64,000 bases of DNA from Sipunculus nudus (Eukaryota; Annelida; Sipuncula; Golfingiida; Sipunculidae): positions 40,976,840 through 41,040,839 of the forward strand of contig CM049322.1 in the NCBI GenBank assembly GCA_026874595.1, read 5' to 3'. The notes below the pieces were generated by a model. The model was not told the DNA's origin and did no database searches. It saw nothing but the letters and a program-made list of their open reading frames with translations. The number at the start of each line of letters is the position of its first letter. Within the stretch, counting starts at the first letter, position 1. Positions 36,803-48,410 of the stretch are shown here, piece after piece. The position numbers and the translations under genes are program-made.

Positions 36803-37982
36803 GTACAGTAATATCACAAAATCTTGAGCACCAAGCTGTGTGGACAAAGGGAAGTGAATGGTATTTATAACACAATAAAATACGGTATTCACCAGTGGTT
36901 CATATTTGATCCCCGATCTGTGACAAAAGGAACAATGCATAGCTTCCTACTATAACCCTAGTCACCTGGTGAAAAGATCCGAAGTATTATTGTAGTTCGT
37001 GCTTGTTGAGATCCTAAACCAGTTCAATAGGCAGTGCACTGTTTATAGAAGGATATATTAACAAAAGTCTATTTATATATATATCCATTGTAAAGTAAAC
37101 TTACAAAGGATATGCAAACACAGGATGCACTGCACATATAAACTGTGCAATAATACGCAGAGACAGGTAATAAGAATGGCAAAGATGTAGTAGAGTCCAA
37201 ACCATCCAAGTCAGGGATCAACAATAACTTTTGAAAGTACTTTCCCAGTGGGGCAAGTAACATCTAGCTTTCACTAGCCCCACATGAATTTTTACTAGCC
37301 CTACAAAAATCATTGATTGTATTTAAGAACACAAACATCTTTTTTCGGGCCTTTGGATAAAGGTTTATGATGGACACCCACTTGCCCAGTGGGATAAGTA
37401 GGAGGTGACTTAGTTGAACTGCCACTATTATCTGGAACTTTCACTTTCCTTGGGCAAGCGGGTAACTGTTCATGTCGAGCCTTGTGAGTCAAATTGCAAA
37501 TCTGAGTTCAGGCCACCATTATAAGAAATTTGAAATAGAAATTTAAGACTATCATGTGTATTTTTATAAATCAGTTTAAAAAACTGTTTCTTTAATGTTT
37601 TATTACATTTCGCTCCTGATTCAGAGCTAGAACTTGATATATATTGTTTTTTTAAATACCTATCATATGACGGGAGTATTATGGTACACCCACTGTCCGT
37701 CTTAGAGTCCATCCATTAACTTTTAGTGTCACCGTGATAACTTACTGGGGCTTTAATGGATTTTCACAAAATTGACCATAACTACTAACCAACAGATTAT
37801 CTCGTCTGAGTTTGATTATGGGCAATATCCACACATTTTTAATAAGGTCATGGGTCATTAGGCTACTCTGTGGTGTCGCCACTATAACTTATGAATAATA
37901 AGAAGGATTTTGATAAAACTCATCAGAAAATGTTTGATTTCCAGCTAAATCCATGCATATTTAATGAGGTCAGAGGTAATCA
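36803..37982. other. Unassigned DNA, probably with old repeat pieces
   Basis: 37730-37960 shows a loosely repeated phrase (GGATTTTCACAAAATTGACC, then GGATTTTGATAAAACTCATC, 180 bp apart), similar to core repeats of bivalve elements. 37250-37410 repeats CCCAGTGGG(G/A)(C/T)AAGTA. No gene. Confidence 0.4.
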
Positions 37983-38135
37983 CACTTTATAAGACCACCT
38001 GCATATTAAGACCACCCTTGGGTGAACTGAAAGCATTCACATTGGTTATAACTGACCAGTCTAATAAGGACATATGTGTACTGAGACAATTTTTTAGCCG
38101 GTCCCAAGGGTGGTCCCATAACACAAGTTTCACTG
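37983..38135. mobile_element. Truncated CAGTGAAACC-family MITE
   Basis: The right end reads CCAAGGGTGGTCCCATAACACAAGTTTCACTG|TA, the inverse of the 31808 left end. Left part AAGACCACC..AAGACCACCCTTGG supplies the paired arm, but the outer left terminus is missing. Confidence 0.6.
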
Positions 38136-40100
38136 TATATTACATATTTATAGGTCTTGATTTTTATCTGTAAAAACAAATATCTCTGGCTTCAAAGATG
38201 TATTTCAGGAAGTTATGATATACTACAGGTGGCTTCTGTATTTGTGTACTAATTTAGGTCACTTATCACTTGATGTTATTACTGTTACATATACTGACTG
38301 TAAACAAGTGCCTTATCAGTCGGTGTAACTCTCAGCATTTGGGCAAAGTCCATGAGTGACCTCCTTTTTGCATTCCACAAAGTGGTACAATGATATACAC
38401 AGTTATATACACAAGTACAGGGTTATCTTAATTACCTTTTCCTATCTGTACTGTTTTAAGAATGGCTTGGAAATTAGTTACATCCCAACTGTGTGATTGA
38501 CAGTAATTTTTTTCAAATATAGTAACGAGTGCTTATATTAACATCAGATGAAGTTTATATATACATAATCATTTTCCTAATTTTACTGACTATTAAAGAG
38601 AGATTACTGTTTGACTGGTATGTACTAAAGAGCAATTAACAGGATTAAGCAACTGGGGGGTTGATGAAGCATCAACTAACTCATGAGTCAAAAGATGTTG
38701 GTGACATGACGACTTTCTCCAGGTCATCTCTTAATTATTAGACAGTTAATCCACATGGGATTGGCCAGTGATATGCAATAATTATCACTGAAAAACAGGG
38801 ATGTCCCTGCTGACCAAAAACTCAAACAAAGGTGTCCAAATTATGACAGTCCCAATGTGACTGAATTAACACTTAATGCAGTCACATGTCTTCTGACTAA
38901 CTTTAATAAATAATATAACATATACCTCTGTGCTTAGTCTGTTTCACGATAATACCTTGCAAATAAGACAGTCTTAATAACTGATCTCTGATGTGAGAAA
39001 CAGTCTGCCTTATGCCTGATATCGCTGATGTATGACAAATTAAGTCTAGACTTGGATTAGAGTCCACTTTGACTCAAGAGGTCTTGGACTCGGACTTGGA
39101 GGCCCTGGACTCAAACTTGTTCACTGACTGAAGAAATCTGACTGAGTCCATCTCATATCCAGCAGGGGAAAGCTGTCACCTACTATGAAGATTTGTATAC
39201 ATGCGCAAAGTACCAACCAAATATTAGGCAAAAAAGACTATATTTACCAAGTTTTACTTTGGAATCAAGGGCTAAAGGTAACTTAAATAACATTCAAGTA
39301 AAAGCATGTGTAAATTAATTGAACATGATAATCTTAAATTTAATTTACAAATCCCTTTTAAAAGGAGATTTGTACTGGACTCAGTCATGCATGGCCTCAG
39401 TTTCTAAGTGACTTGGACTCAAACCTCAAGGACTCTGACATGGACCCCTTGACTCACTGACTGCATTCAAACTCAAAGAGCTTGTGGAATCTAGTAACTA
39501 CTAACTACATCACTGCTTTGTATTACTTTTGAATACAATGAATGACCAATGAGCTCCAAACAAACCATTGCCGGAGGGAGATAAATTCTCACTTGTCCAG
39601 TGTGATATTTATAACGAGTATTAATTGGATATGGCTCTACTGCCCTACAAAAACACTCTTCAGATAAATTTGGCTGTCCTCCTGACTGCATCCCCTATTT
39701 GAAAGGATGCAGAAAGTTGTTATGGCGATGAATGATAAAGAAGACCACAAAGGAAAGAAATAAACTGGCAATAAATGATTTAAATGTAGCTATGAAGATT
39801 TTTTATGAAATACCATCATGAAATATTGTGGAAGAAATTCTCAGAGTTCCGCCAAGATGAAGGACACATCTTTTGCGTTATCAAAGACTGTACACTTCCT
39901 TGTATGCAATAACCACAGACTAATTGCTTAGCTTGCATATAAACCCCCAGTCATATATGTGGACATTACACTATAAACGAGACCCAGGGAAATAGGGCCA
40001 AAAGAAATACTAAAGGAGGTCTCCCTTTATTAACCAACATGAAGCTGAACAACAGAAATTTTTTATTTTTTTTTAAAGTCCTGCAGACTTCTACAAAGAT
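38136..40100. other. Unassigned DNA with GACTC/GGACTTGG-rich patches
   Basis: 39045-39140 and 39365-39480 are rich in 'GACTTGGACTCAAA' variants in loose tandem and inverted order. A similar patch is at 15965-16035. This is likely a degraded palindromic repeat. No gene. Confidence 0.4.
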
Positions 40101-40111
40101 TTCAGGGAGGT

Positions 40112-40133
40112 GGGGGGGGGGGGGGGGGGGGGG
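40112..40133 (+). repeat. Poly-G run of 22
   Basis: Uninterrupted G tract. Able to form G-quadruplex structure, and prone to length error in assemblies. Confidence 0.95.
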
Positions 40134-40163
40134 AGTACCTTGTTGTGACTGCTCCAACTGATA

Positions 40164-40177
40164 GTCACCATGGTAAC
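40164..40177. promoter_or_regulatory. RFX X-box match
   Basis: GTCACCATGGTAAC fits the RFX consensus GTNRCC-(0-3)-RGYAAC exactly. In animals this site marks ciliary and other RFX targets. No transcript start is evident nearby. Confidence 0.45.
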
Positions 40178-40559
40178 GAATGAGACTTGTGGGGCTAAGG
40201 CCAGACGGACAACGTTTTGATTTTATGTGGCACTATTTGTCACAAAAAAAAGACTGTCACTTACAAATATTGCCTGAAAGCTGGATACAAGGAGAAAATG
40301 TTTCCCGTGTATTCCACAAAAGATGTCAAACAAACTTTTTCAAGATTAATTTCAGCCTATTTACCTAAAAAAGGATAGTCAATTGTAGCAAATACCCAAT
40401 TTATTTTCCTGATGTTTTTTTTTAATTTCTACAGATCATAATTACATATATTGTAAAAGGAAATATTTTGCATAAAAAAGTGACTATATGTGTCAATTCT
40501 TCATGATTTATAATAAAGTATAATGCAAATATATACCCACTTTGAATATATATTATGTG

Positions 40560-40930
40560 ACTCAAACATAGTCAGGTAACTCCTTTGTTGCCATGTTTTA
40601 GAAATGCTCTTTTTTTTGGTCTTCAAATGTCTGGATCAATGCCAAATGTGTCCTAAGGGGGGGGGGGGGTCATTTTCAGCATTTTCCCATAAATTCTAAA
40701 AAGTTGACTTTATTTGGTGAGGGGGCTATATCCATCACTGGAAACATGGCCTCGTTTAAATTTGGCTTAAGGAAAACTGGTCCCAAAGATTGTTGCAAGG
40801 ATATGTCAAAATATGAATGTATAATATTTATATATGCTGTTATTTATAAATGTCAATACGATAAGTTTTTGTATGACCACCCACAGTGAAACAACCCCCC
40901 CGCCCCCCTCCCCCGGGGAAAATCTCTGGT
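40560..40930. repeat. Dispersed repeat with G13 and C-rich runs
   Basis: GTGTCCTAAGGGGGG..TCATTTTCAGCATTTTCCCATAAATTCT shares blocks with 2325-2375 and 34920-34945. It ends in a C-rich tract near 40896-40915. Confidence 0.45.
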
Positions 40931-40989
40931 AAATGATTTGTTAATGAGAAATTCCACTCTACATGTTCATACAAACATGCATAAATATT

Positions 40990-41340
40990 TCAATATATCT
41001 TCACCCTTTGTGACCCTAGAACAAATACACCAGCCAGAGGTAGGAGACAAATAAATCTGGTACAGGCAGCATGCAGCCTTGGGCAGTCAGCGTTTGCCTG
41101 ACTTTTGCTTCCCCTCACGTTCCTGGCACTGTTCCACCTCTGCCTAAAGACAAATGGGTTTTGGGAACCCGAAATAATTCTGAAAAGAGTGCACAAGTCC
41201 CGGGTCTTATTGATTCAGTTTGCCTGCTCTAGCATGGGGTGTATTTGATAGATGCTAGTCCAACAGCCCGCCCTCGGGGTTCACGTTTTGTTTATTTCCT
41301 AATCCTTTATCTGGTATTCATGACCTGTTATACCTCTGCT
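40990..41340. promoter_or_regulatory. GC-richer island, possible regulatory element
   Basis: Contains TCTTATTGATTCAG, GTTTGTTTATTTCC, GCAGCATGCAGCC and CAGCCCGCCCTCGGGG. Short ORFs only. Conservation untested. Confidence 0.22.
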
Positions 41341-41364
41341 GGAGCCCGACTCATTTTTAACTTA

Positions 41365-41755
41365 TAGGAGGATATGTTTTCATCTGTGTTTGTATGTCAG
41401 TAAGTTTGCCCCAAAAAGTAATGAATGAATTAAATTAATAAAAGTATTTCATTTTTTTTAATTTTTGTTTTCAATAGGGCCACTTTCTTAACACAAATAA
41501 AGTTGTTTTCTTATGTTTCTGTTTGGCACCATGTTTAACCTGAAAATAAAATTTTCATAAATAAGAGGAGTTATACATTTATTTTTTTCTAGAGCCTAAC
41601 TGGCATCCCATTGTACATAACCCATGCTACCATGATAATATTTCAGAAGATAAAGAATTATAATAAAATATAATGCCATATATTTTGTTACCTGAAGATC
41701 AAAACCCTGGTTCTGTAAAATAAAATATCAAATCTTTTAAAGCATCAGCCTATAA
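41365..41755. other. Unassigned AT-rich DNA with an R1-like fragment
   Basis: AGGAGGATATGTTTTCATCTGTGTTTGTATGTCAGTAAG at 41367 matches the R1 opening style; the rest is blank. Confidence 0.35.
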
Positions 41756-42085
41756 GGCCAAAAAAAATTAAAGGTATGGTTCTCAGGCACCGCCAGCATC
41801 AATTTTAAACCCCCGCATCAAAAATTTTTATTTTGATTTTCAATAAAAACTTTCCAATTTTGAGCTGCTGCCGCTCCGACATTTCTTTCAAGAAGATAAA
41901 ACCATACAATTTCCTTTGTTTTGTAGTGCTTTTACTTATTTAGCAAAATAAAACTGTTATTTTCATGCCTTTCCCTTATCATTTGACATTTTTATCGAAA
42001 CATACCAAAAAATTTAAAATAAAAAAAGCGCCCGCCCGCATTGAGAACCAGTGCTTGAGAACCATACCCTTTTTTTATTTTGGCC
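41756..42085. mobile_element. Harbinger-like MITE, copy 1
   Basis: Inverted ends: GGCCAAAAAAAATTAAAGGTATGGTTCTCA at the left and the inverse, GAGAACCATACCC...ATTTTGGCC, at the right. TAA flanks both sides (41753-41755 and 42086-42088). A three-base TAA/TTA duplication with GGCC-type ends points to the PIF/Harbinger group. At 330 bp it is non-autonomous. A second copy lies at 60872. Confidence 0.7.
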
Positions 42086-42160
42086 TAATGAAGAAGAATT
42101 TTCACTAGTTTGATATCCCATTCTGTCTTCAAAAATTCTTCAGATTATGTTCATGTATAT

Positions 42161-42428
42161 GTCAAGGCGCAGATTGCGATCTGGACGGATCTTAGATCTG
42201 TCCAGCCCAAATTGCGATCGCAGTTCAGGCCGGCCCAAACTGCGATCGCAATCCAGGCTGGCCAGATCTTAGATATGTCCAGCCTATATTGCGATCGCAG
42301 TTTAGTCCGGCCCAGATTGCGATCCTGTCTTTCTTGCTTCAGGATTGCAATCTGGACTGGACAGATCTAAGATCTGTCCAGTCAAGATTGCGATCCTAAA
42401 CTTGACCAGCCCATATTGCGATCCATGC
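42161..42428 (+). repeat. Left inverted arm of foldback A
   Basis: Pairs with 43886-44153. GCGATCGC octamers at 42214, 42242 and 42291; AGATCTTAGATCT-like palindromes at about 42188, 42270 and 42364. Confidence 0.9.
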
Positions 42429-42849
42429 AATCCAAGTGTTTCAGCTTGTTAATTTATAGTTATTTTAAAATTTTAAAAAAGTAAAATATGTCAAAATTTT
42501 ACTCAGACAAGTACTGATTAAATATGTCAATATGCTTCACTAATAATATTAAGACTCGTGGCTGTACCAGCTGTCACAAGACTATGTAAATATTCAAAAT
42601 CTGTATCGCTGGTTCCTCAATTTATGTTAATAAAATTAAACTTGCCCATCTCTAGTTTTCTCCTTGTACAATTTATAGGGTATTCTTATGCTTGAGTTAT
42701 TTTTTATTCTTATAATGGTTTCATAGCTGAGATTTCTTTTAAATTTTTTTTACATTTTTTTAAATAATAATATTTAAATATGATAAAAAATCAGATCTTA
42801 GACAAGTTCTCGTTATGATTTCTGTAATGTTGATAATTGTCATAGGACT

Positions 42850-43710
42850 TTTGCTATGTCTAGTGCTTAGATTGATGTAAAAGTAGTCCAAAGTGAATAT
42901 AATAGTTTTATGTTTAAATATAAATTAAAGCCATAAAACCAGGTACTTATGATCATTATGATCATACTTATGATCAATTTGTGAAATTTGTAAATTCTGG
43001 ATTCTCAAGAACTTTGTTTTGCTGAAACTGAATAAATACCAGACATGATAAGAATACTTTGCAAATATATTTGAATGCGAATATGAATATATGTACTCCA
43101 TAATTTCATGCATAAAAATAGAAATACAGGTATAAATGAAAGTATTTGAATATAAAAATGCAAATACTTTCAAAATGTAATCATGAATGTATTCATGAAT
43201 ATATTCTATAATATTATTTTAATAATCATTTATTTCAATTATATTATTAAAAGATCTTTTCATATGATGCTGTTATTATTTTTAATTTAAATTATATTTG
43301 ACTCAATATTTGTTATTAATTTATAATAAATAGTTATATTATTTAAGTTTTATTCTTAGGTAGGAATAACCAGTAATTATTAAATAAAAGTTCTCATTTG
43401 TAAAAATCAGAATTACCATGACTGATAATGGACAGGGTTTTTTTTTCAAATAATTCTGCTGCAATGTAGATAAAGTTATATGGCCAAGTCAAAACCTATG
43501 TGAAAACAGCACACCATTCCAACTGTATATAATATAAATTATATCAATCCTCTTCCCTGTCTCCAAGGATATTATCATAATCTTACATAACTTGAGTTAA
43601 ACACCATCAGCTCATAATGCAGCTTATATTACCACACAAAACCTGCACTTGCCTACCTCCTCTTTCAAATCATATTTTGTGAGCATATAAAACCCATGGG
43701 TTCTTTTTTC
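42850..43710 (-). mobile_element. Reversed, diverged, truncated Helitron-like fragment inside foldback A
   Basis: The minus strand matches 28385-29100 in order: CAGCTTATATTACCACACAAAA, ATATGGCCAAGTCAAAA, CATTCATGAATA, GCCATAAAACCAGGTACTTATGATCAT, TGTCTAGTG. Similarity looks like 75-80%, well below the copy 1/copy 2 pair. The subunit region, microsatellite and terminal palindrome are absent. Confidence 0.72.
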
Positions 43711-43720
43711 AACAACCATG

Positions 43721-43881
43721 CAATACTAAATGAGTTGGTGATACATCCCATGTTTCACTCCTGTGATATGAATGAGTGAAAATTGCCTTTCTGTATTATA
43801 ATTGTATTTATTATGGGAAAATGGCACAATGCAATACCAAATGAGTTGGTAAAACAACCAATGTTTCACTCCTGTGATCGT
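43721..43881. repeat. Tandem repeat, ~110-bp unit, two copies
   Basis: GCAATACTAAATGAGTTGGT..CCATGTTTCACTCCTGTGAT at 43721 recurs at 43831 with a few changes. Confidence 0.75.
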
Positions 43882-43885
43882 AAAA

Positions 43886-44153
43886 GCATGGATTGCAATA
43901 TGGGCTGGTCAAGTTTAGGATCGCAATCTTGGCTGGACTGATCTTAGATCTGTCCAGACCAGATTGCAATCCTGAAGCAAGAAAGACAGGATCGCAGTCT
44001 GGGCCGGACTAAACTGCGATCGCAGTCTAGGCTGGACGGATCTAAGATCTGACCAGCCTGGATTGCGATCGCAGTTTGGGCCGGCCTGAACTGCGATCGC
44101 AATTTGGGCTGGACAGATCTAAGATCCGTCCAGATCGCCATCTTGGCCTTGAC
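43886..44153 (-). repeat. Right inverted arm of foldback A
   Basis: GCGATCGC octamers at 44016, 44065 and 44093 mirror the left arm. Confidence 0.9.
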
Positions 44154-44202
44154 ATATATATATATATATATGTAGAGAGAGAGAGAGAGAGCGAGAGAGA
44201 GA
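44154..44202. repeat. (TA)n(GA)n microsatellite
   Basis: TA units to about 44171, then GA units to 44202, directly abutting foldback A. Confidence 0.9.
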
Positions 44203-45085
44203 CAATAACTGATTTACTCAGTGAATTTGATGTAAGGTAAAACGGCAAAAATTGAAACCTCATGAAAACGCTGAAATGGGTTGATCACAAAACAATTAAC
44301 CTGGCAAACATGAAGCTAAACACAGCATTAACTGATTTAATTGTTGATAACCAGCTCAGACTAACACTTAATGATCATCTGAAAATTTCAACGGCATTAT
44401 TTTCACCTCATTTATATGTTAACTGCCAGGTCTATGTTGATTTTATAATCTCACTTAATAATGTTGTGTGAAAGTGGCACTGTGATGTGTCATTAAATCT
44501 TGTGTTCAGTGCATATAAACGCCTGTTAAACTTTTTTGGTAGATTATTACAATCACATTTCCTAACATAACAGTCTGTGATAATGGTATATATTATGAGG
44601 AGAGTAACTAATAAACTGCAGCTCATAACTGCAATATACAAACTCTACAGTGCAGGCATTATAACTTAATTACTCTTCATGGGTAACTATATGATATGTA
44701 AAATAATTTCAGTAAATCATTAACCTATTTTTAAGTAACTCATTGATACATATATTTCCATCACAACTCAATGTTAATATTTTTTCAAACTCTTAATAAT
44801 TTATTCATTGATCAAATATCAAATATTTAAAATCAATAATCAAATATTGATAATATGGACTATTTCAAATGTTATTACCCTCTGGGTCAAAATGGAGCCT
44901 GACATATATATTTAATTTTACTTCCACCAATATCAAAAGTATATATTTACCCAAACCTATTTCTTGAAAAAGCTAGATACATATTTTTAGGGAAAAAATG
45001 AATTCAAAGGATTTCTTTATTTGCCTTTACTTTTGTTTTTCCCGAAATTTACAAAATCCATGAATATAAAAGAGCAAAGAATGGA
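44203..45085. other. Unassigned AT-rich DNA
   Basis: No supported feature. Local 'CAAATATTGAT/ATCAAATAT' repeats at 44810-44850. Confidence 0.4.
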
Positions 45086-45089
45086 TTGG

Positions 45090-45700
45090 AAATACAAGAT
45101 TCGGCACAAGTCCTATGACCTCTGGACGAACGACTGGATATAAATCGCCAACGTCTGGGACAGTAAAAGATTGAGTGTCCAATATTCTTGCAGCCGAAGC
45201 ATAAGGTTGTGTCTAATACAACTCTCCTTAAATCGCAACCTTTGGTCTGCTCGCCTAAAGCCTGGTCTCACTGGCACATGTCCCGCATGCCAACATGGTA
45301 TAAACTGCTGTCAAACCACATCCAGCGGAAACCTGACGATCTCCCCACTAGATCAATATATCACCATGGCAACCAAAAATGAGCGGCCATTGCTCAGTGC
45401 CGCAGCTCTGGGTTCAGTTACATAACATAAGACGGCAGGCCGTGAGATCTGTACCTAAGGCTGCCATGGCCTTATAATCGATCTTTTTCGTAAAAATAGC
45501 ATAACCCACTGTCCTTTTCAGCCCGATATTGTATTCTCTCTATCATTCGATGGGTAAGTAAACACTGCAGCAGGTTTGTGTTTGCACGTTTGCCACTGCA
45601 GAAGACTGTCCGGAGCACCTCAAATGCTTTATCATACTCAACGCCAGTGCTGCCCAATATCCGTGTCTGACTGCCCACTTAGGCCTCTCATAAATTAGTA
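45090..45700. promoter_or_regulatory. GC-richer island with X-box-like site, possible regulatory element or unrecognised exon
   Basis: It contains ATCACCATGGCAAC (45360-45373, one mismatch from the RFX X-box), ACTCTCCTTAAATCGC and GCTGCCATGGCC. ORFs of 64-84 codons on the plus and 68 on the minus (45472-45678) lack domains. A plus-strand CTTTTCAG acceptor and a GGGTAAGT donor bracket only about 32 bases (around 45523-45553), which is too little to call an exon. Confidence 0.3.
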
Positions 45701-46379
45701 GGGCTGAGAAATGTAATACCTTTTAATTAGAAGCACTGCTGTTAGGGCACAAAGGTTATTATGGAGTCATGAATATAACCAATTTTACCAGCTTTACCAG
45801 TCCCTATTAAACAAAACAATATCCAAACCACAGTAAAAATGAACATCACAAAAATATATGGCGCGATGACTATTAATCAGATGAAAGGTTAACCTTACGC
45901 TCTTCATATAATGAAAGAAAGAAAAATAGACCAATTTTCATATGGATGCATGAGTGAAAGCAGTGCTAAAATAAAATGAGAATACTCAGTTTTTTACCTG
46001 TTTTATTACAGATTTCTAAAAAACAGATGATATATTGCTTAATATACCATTGATACCTGTTAGAGCATTTGCAGCTCATATTAAGCACAACGTCTTTCAG
46101 TGAAACAGAATAGCTTTTGCTAGTGTAAAAACAGATGCCAAATATTTTAACTGACCTGAGAAATTAATTCAATGCATCATTGCTCTGATACACACATCTA
46201 TGTACATAAGAATTAAAGAGATGTTTCATAGTATTTTGTAGATTTCTTTTGAATGATTGCATTCACTTTTAATTTTTAATGGAGTTTAGATTTTATGGTG
46301 GTTCTAGACTATACTGTACAGTATATTAAGGTGCAATAACTTTTTACAGAATTTGTCTATTTAAGAATAAATCATGTGA
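45700..46379. other. Unassigned AT-rich DNA
   Basis: Nothing recognised. Confidence 0.4.
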
Positions 46380-46738
46380 TTCATGGGTCATGGTGCTAGG
46401 CTGAATTATCCCTGCTATGTTAATGTGAAACTTGCACATAAGGGTATATTAATCATGTGTCCTGTGTTCTACGAAACCTATAATTGCCTCACCAGGATGT
46501 TATGTATTCAACCCTGTCTGTACATATGTTTGTGTGTTTGCATGTTCACAACGACACTCACGCAATCATGCATGAAATCCAATTGATTTTGGTGTGGATC
46601 TGGCACATGATCCGATTCAGGAATGTCATCAAGTAATATTCACAAATGTTCATTCACTTAAGCACAAATGAACCTGGGAATATGGGCCAAATAATTGAAG
46701 AGGCTTGTATTCCTGGGAATGCAGACTTCTAGTTCATT
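46380..46738 (+). repeat. Dispersed repeat family R1, copy 2, with an old Helitron-like left-end echo
   Basis: ATGGGTCATGGTGCTAGGCTG (46382) echoes the Helitron-like left end. Then TGCCTCACCAGGATGTTATG..GTTTGTGTGTTTGC..ATTTTGGTGTGGATCTGGCAC..GAACCTGGGAATATGGG..GGGAATGCAGACTTCTAGTT follows, in the same order as 1790-2130. Confidence 0.6.
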
Positions 46739-48410
46739 GTGTAATATCCAGTTGAAAAATATGTACAATATGGTGTTAAATGAACTGAAATGAATTACGA
46801 TATAGGTTTTATTGGATAACTCATCTAGAAAACATATATCACTTTGAAGCTATATGAGGCATTTCCACTTAAATTAACCAAGCTGAGAAGATTCAACTCG
46901 TGTGATTATAATATGGAGAATTCTATATATTTACCGATGCATGTAATCTAAGGGAAAAAAGTCCACGAGTAGTTATGTTATAATGATATAACTTAGAGAC
47001 CTGTGTGGGGGTTTCTAATTTCAAGCTTGCAAGGGAATCTTAATTTGACGAGCCCAATTAATTATTAAGACAAGCCAGCTTGGTTCCTTAAAAGTCCTGA
47101 CAGAAACAAAATTTTATACAAATGGGCAAATGAATAAATGAAGGACGTTGGGTTAAAAACATTTAATAGGATCAGCAATGCTTCTCTAGAAACCAGTTTT
47201 GTTAAAACAAACAATCAGTCCTGTTATCTGTTATAAGCTGTTGGAAACTAATTACTCTGGAAGTGTGTTTACGTGGAACCTGGCACCTTTTATTACGTTT
47301 CGATGGTCCCCCTTTTATGACAGCTCGGCTTGTTCAAAGGAGGACAGGAAATTACTGGCAGACTAATCTCCTGTTTTCATGAAAAATGTAACATGGTATA
47401 ATACTGTTTTCAATATGAAAATGACTGATTATATAATTAAGTAAACAGCCTATTTGGACTTTGTGTATTAATTGTTAAAATCATATAAATAAATATGATC
47501 TCATTCTGAAAAAGTGGCAAATTTTAATTATTTTTTAACATTTAGGAATATTTATCTTGTGTTATAAAAGAAACTTTGTGAAAATAGCATACATTTCAGC
47601 TATTTATGTATTTTTAATCTGGATATATATACACACACAATGATTAATACAAACTTATTTTACTTTCTGTCATAGTTTATATGGCCTCTTCAAAGAAGCC
47701 AATCAAAATGACAAAAAGTCAGGTGACCATAATCAACAAGTATGATTTCCTGAGGCATGATCAACATGCAGCTATATCAATAAATAAAAGATATGAATAT
47801 GTAAGAAGGGACATGGGATGACAATATGGCATTTTAAATAACAATATGTTGATTACAGTCAGACCAAATATGGCAGACATCCAAGATATGTGTTATTAAT
47901 TTTTCAATTGTGCTTCCCAATATACCAGTTCAGCTATCGTGTTTATGGGCATTACTTAATTAAATATTAAAATTGACATGTTCATATAATGGTTATCTTC
48001 CATCCCAATATATAAAAGGACAAAACAAAATGGACACAAAATTTTGGTTACTCGACTTAATGTATTGATGCTGTATACACATGGGAGCAATGGTGACTCT
48101 TTGAGTGACAAGAGGTTTTCAAATTAATCCAGAAAATCTTCCAGGTTTTAGACATGGGGCCTTTTTTGCTCATGTGGGGAATAATATTTGTACTTTTCAT
48201 TACGCTGAGGGGGACTTTTAAGTGATTTCCTGTAAAAAAATTTTAAAATACACAGAAAAATTCAGAAAGGAAAGGCCAGAATTAAGGCCCCTAGAAAGGC
48301 CTTAAACATTTCCTGGATACCTTTATCAATTTAAATATGGGTGGAATTAACAATGTCATTTTCAAATAATTTTGCAAAATATGTGACAAGTAAATATGAA
48401 ATTAACTTTG
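46739..48410. other. Mostly unassigned DNA; enhancer-like patch at 47215-47350
   Basis: 47215-47350 has ACTAATTACTC, TTTTATTACG and CAGCTCGG..TTCAAAGG (homeodomain, Cdx and TCF-like words) in a GC-richer setting. 48120-48330 has GGGGCCTTTT..GAAAGGCC-type text that may be an old repeat. No gene. Confidence 0.3.

Larger units (their letters stand above)
42161..44153. mobile_element. Foldback-like element A
   Basis: It has 268-bp terminal inverted repeats at 42161-42428 and 43886-44153, roughly 95% identical by eye and of equal length. Termini are GTCAAGGC / GCCTTGAC set in (TA)-rich flanks. The arms are built of palindromic modules: TGCGATCGCA three times per arm, GGACAGATCTAAGATCTGTCC-type palindromes, and GGCCGGCC-like words. 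The 1.46-kb AT-rich interior has no transposase ORF and carries a reversed fragment of the Helitron-like family (42850-43710) plus a short tandem repeat. Foldback elements such as Drosophila FB have long repeat-built arms, but this module set is not one I recognise. Confidence 0.75.

Noticed and set aside
42214-44100. Six GCGATCGC octamers, the cyanobacterial HIP1 motif
   Set aside because: They sit only inside the inverted arms of a eukaryotic-type foldback element in AT-rich animal DNA, symmetrically three per arm. Not a sign of bacterial contamination.
42161-44153. Maverick/Polinton or MuDR-type element with long inverted repeats
   Set aside because: There is no ORF for integrase, polymerase or transposase. 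The 2-kb length and module-built arms fit foldback architecture better.
45523-45555. Mini-exon between a CTTTTCAG acceptor and a GGGTAAGT donor on the plus strand
   Set aside because: About 32 bp with no reading-frame context or partner exons. Such site pairs arise by chance in 64 kb.
45472-45678. 68-codon minus ORF with protein-like composition
   Set aside because: No acceptor close upstream, no domain, and an overlapping plus-strand ORF in the same GC-richer island, so coding cannot be supported.
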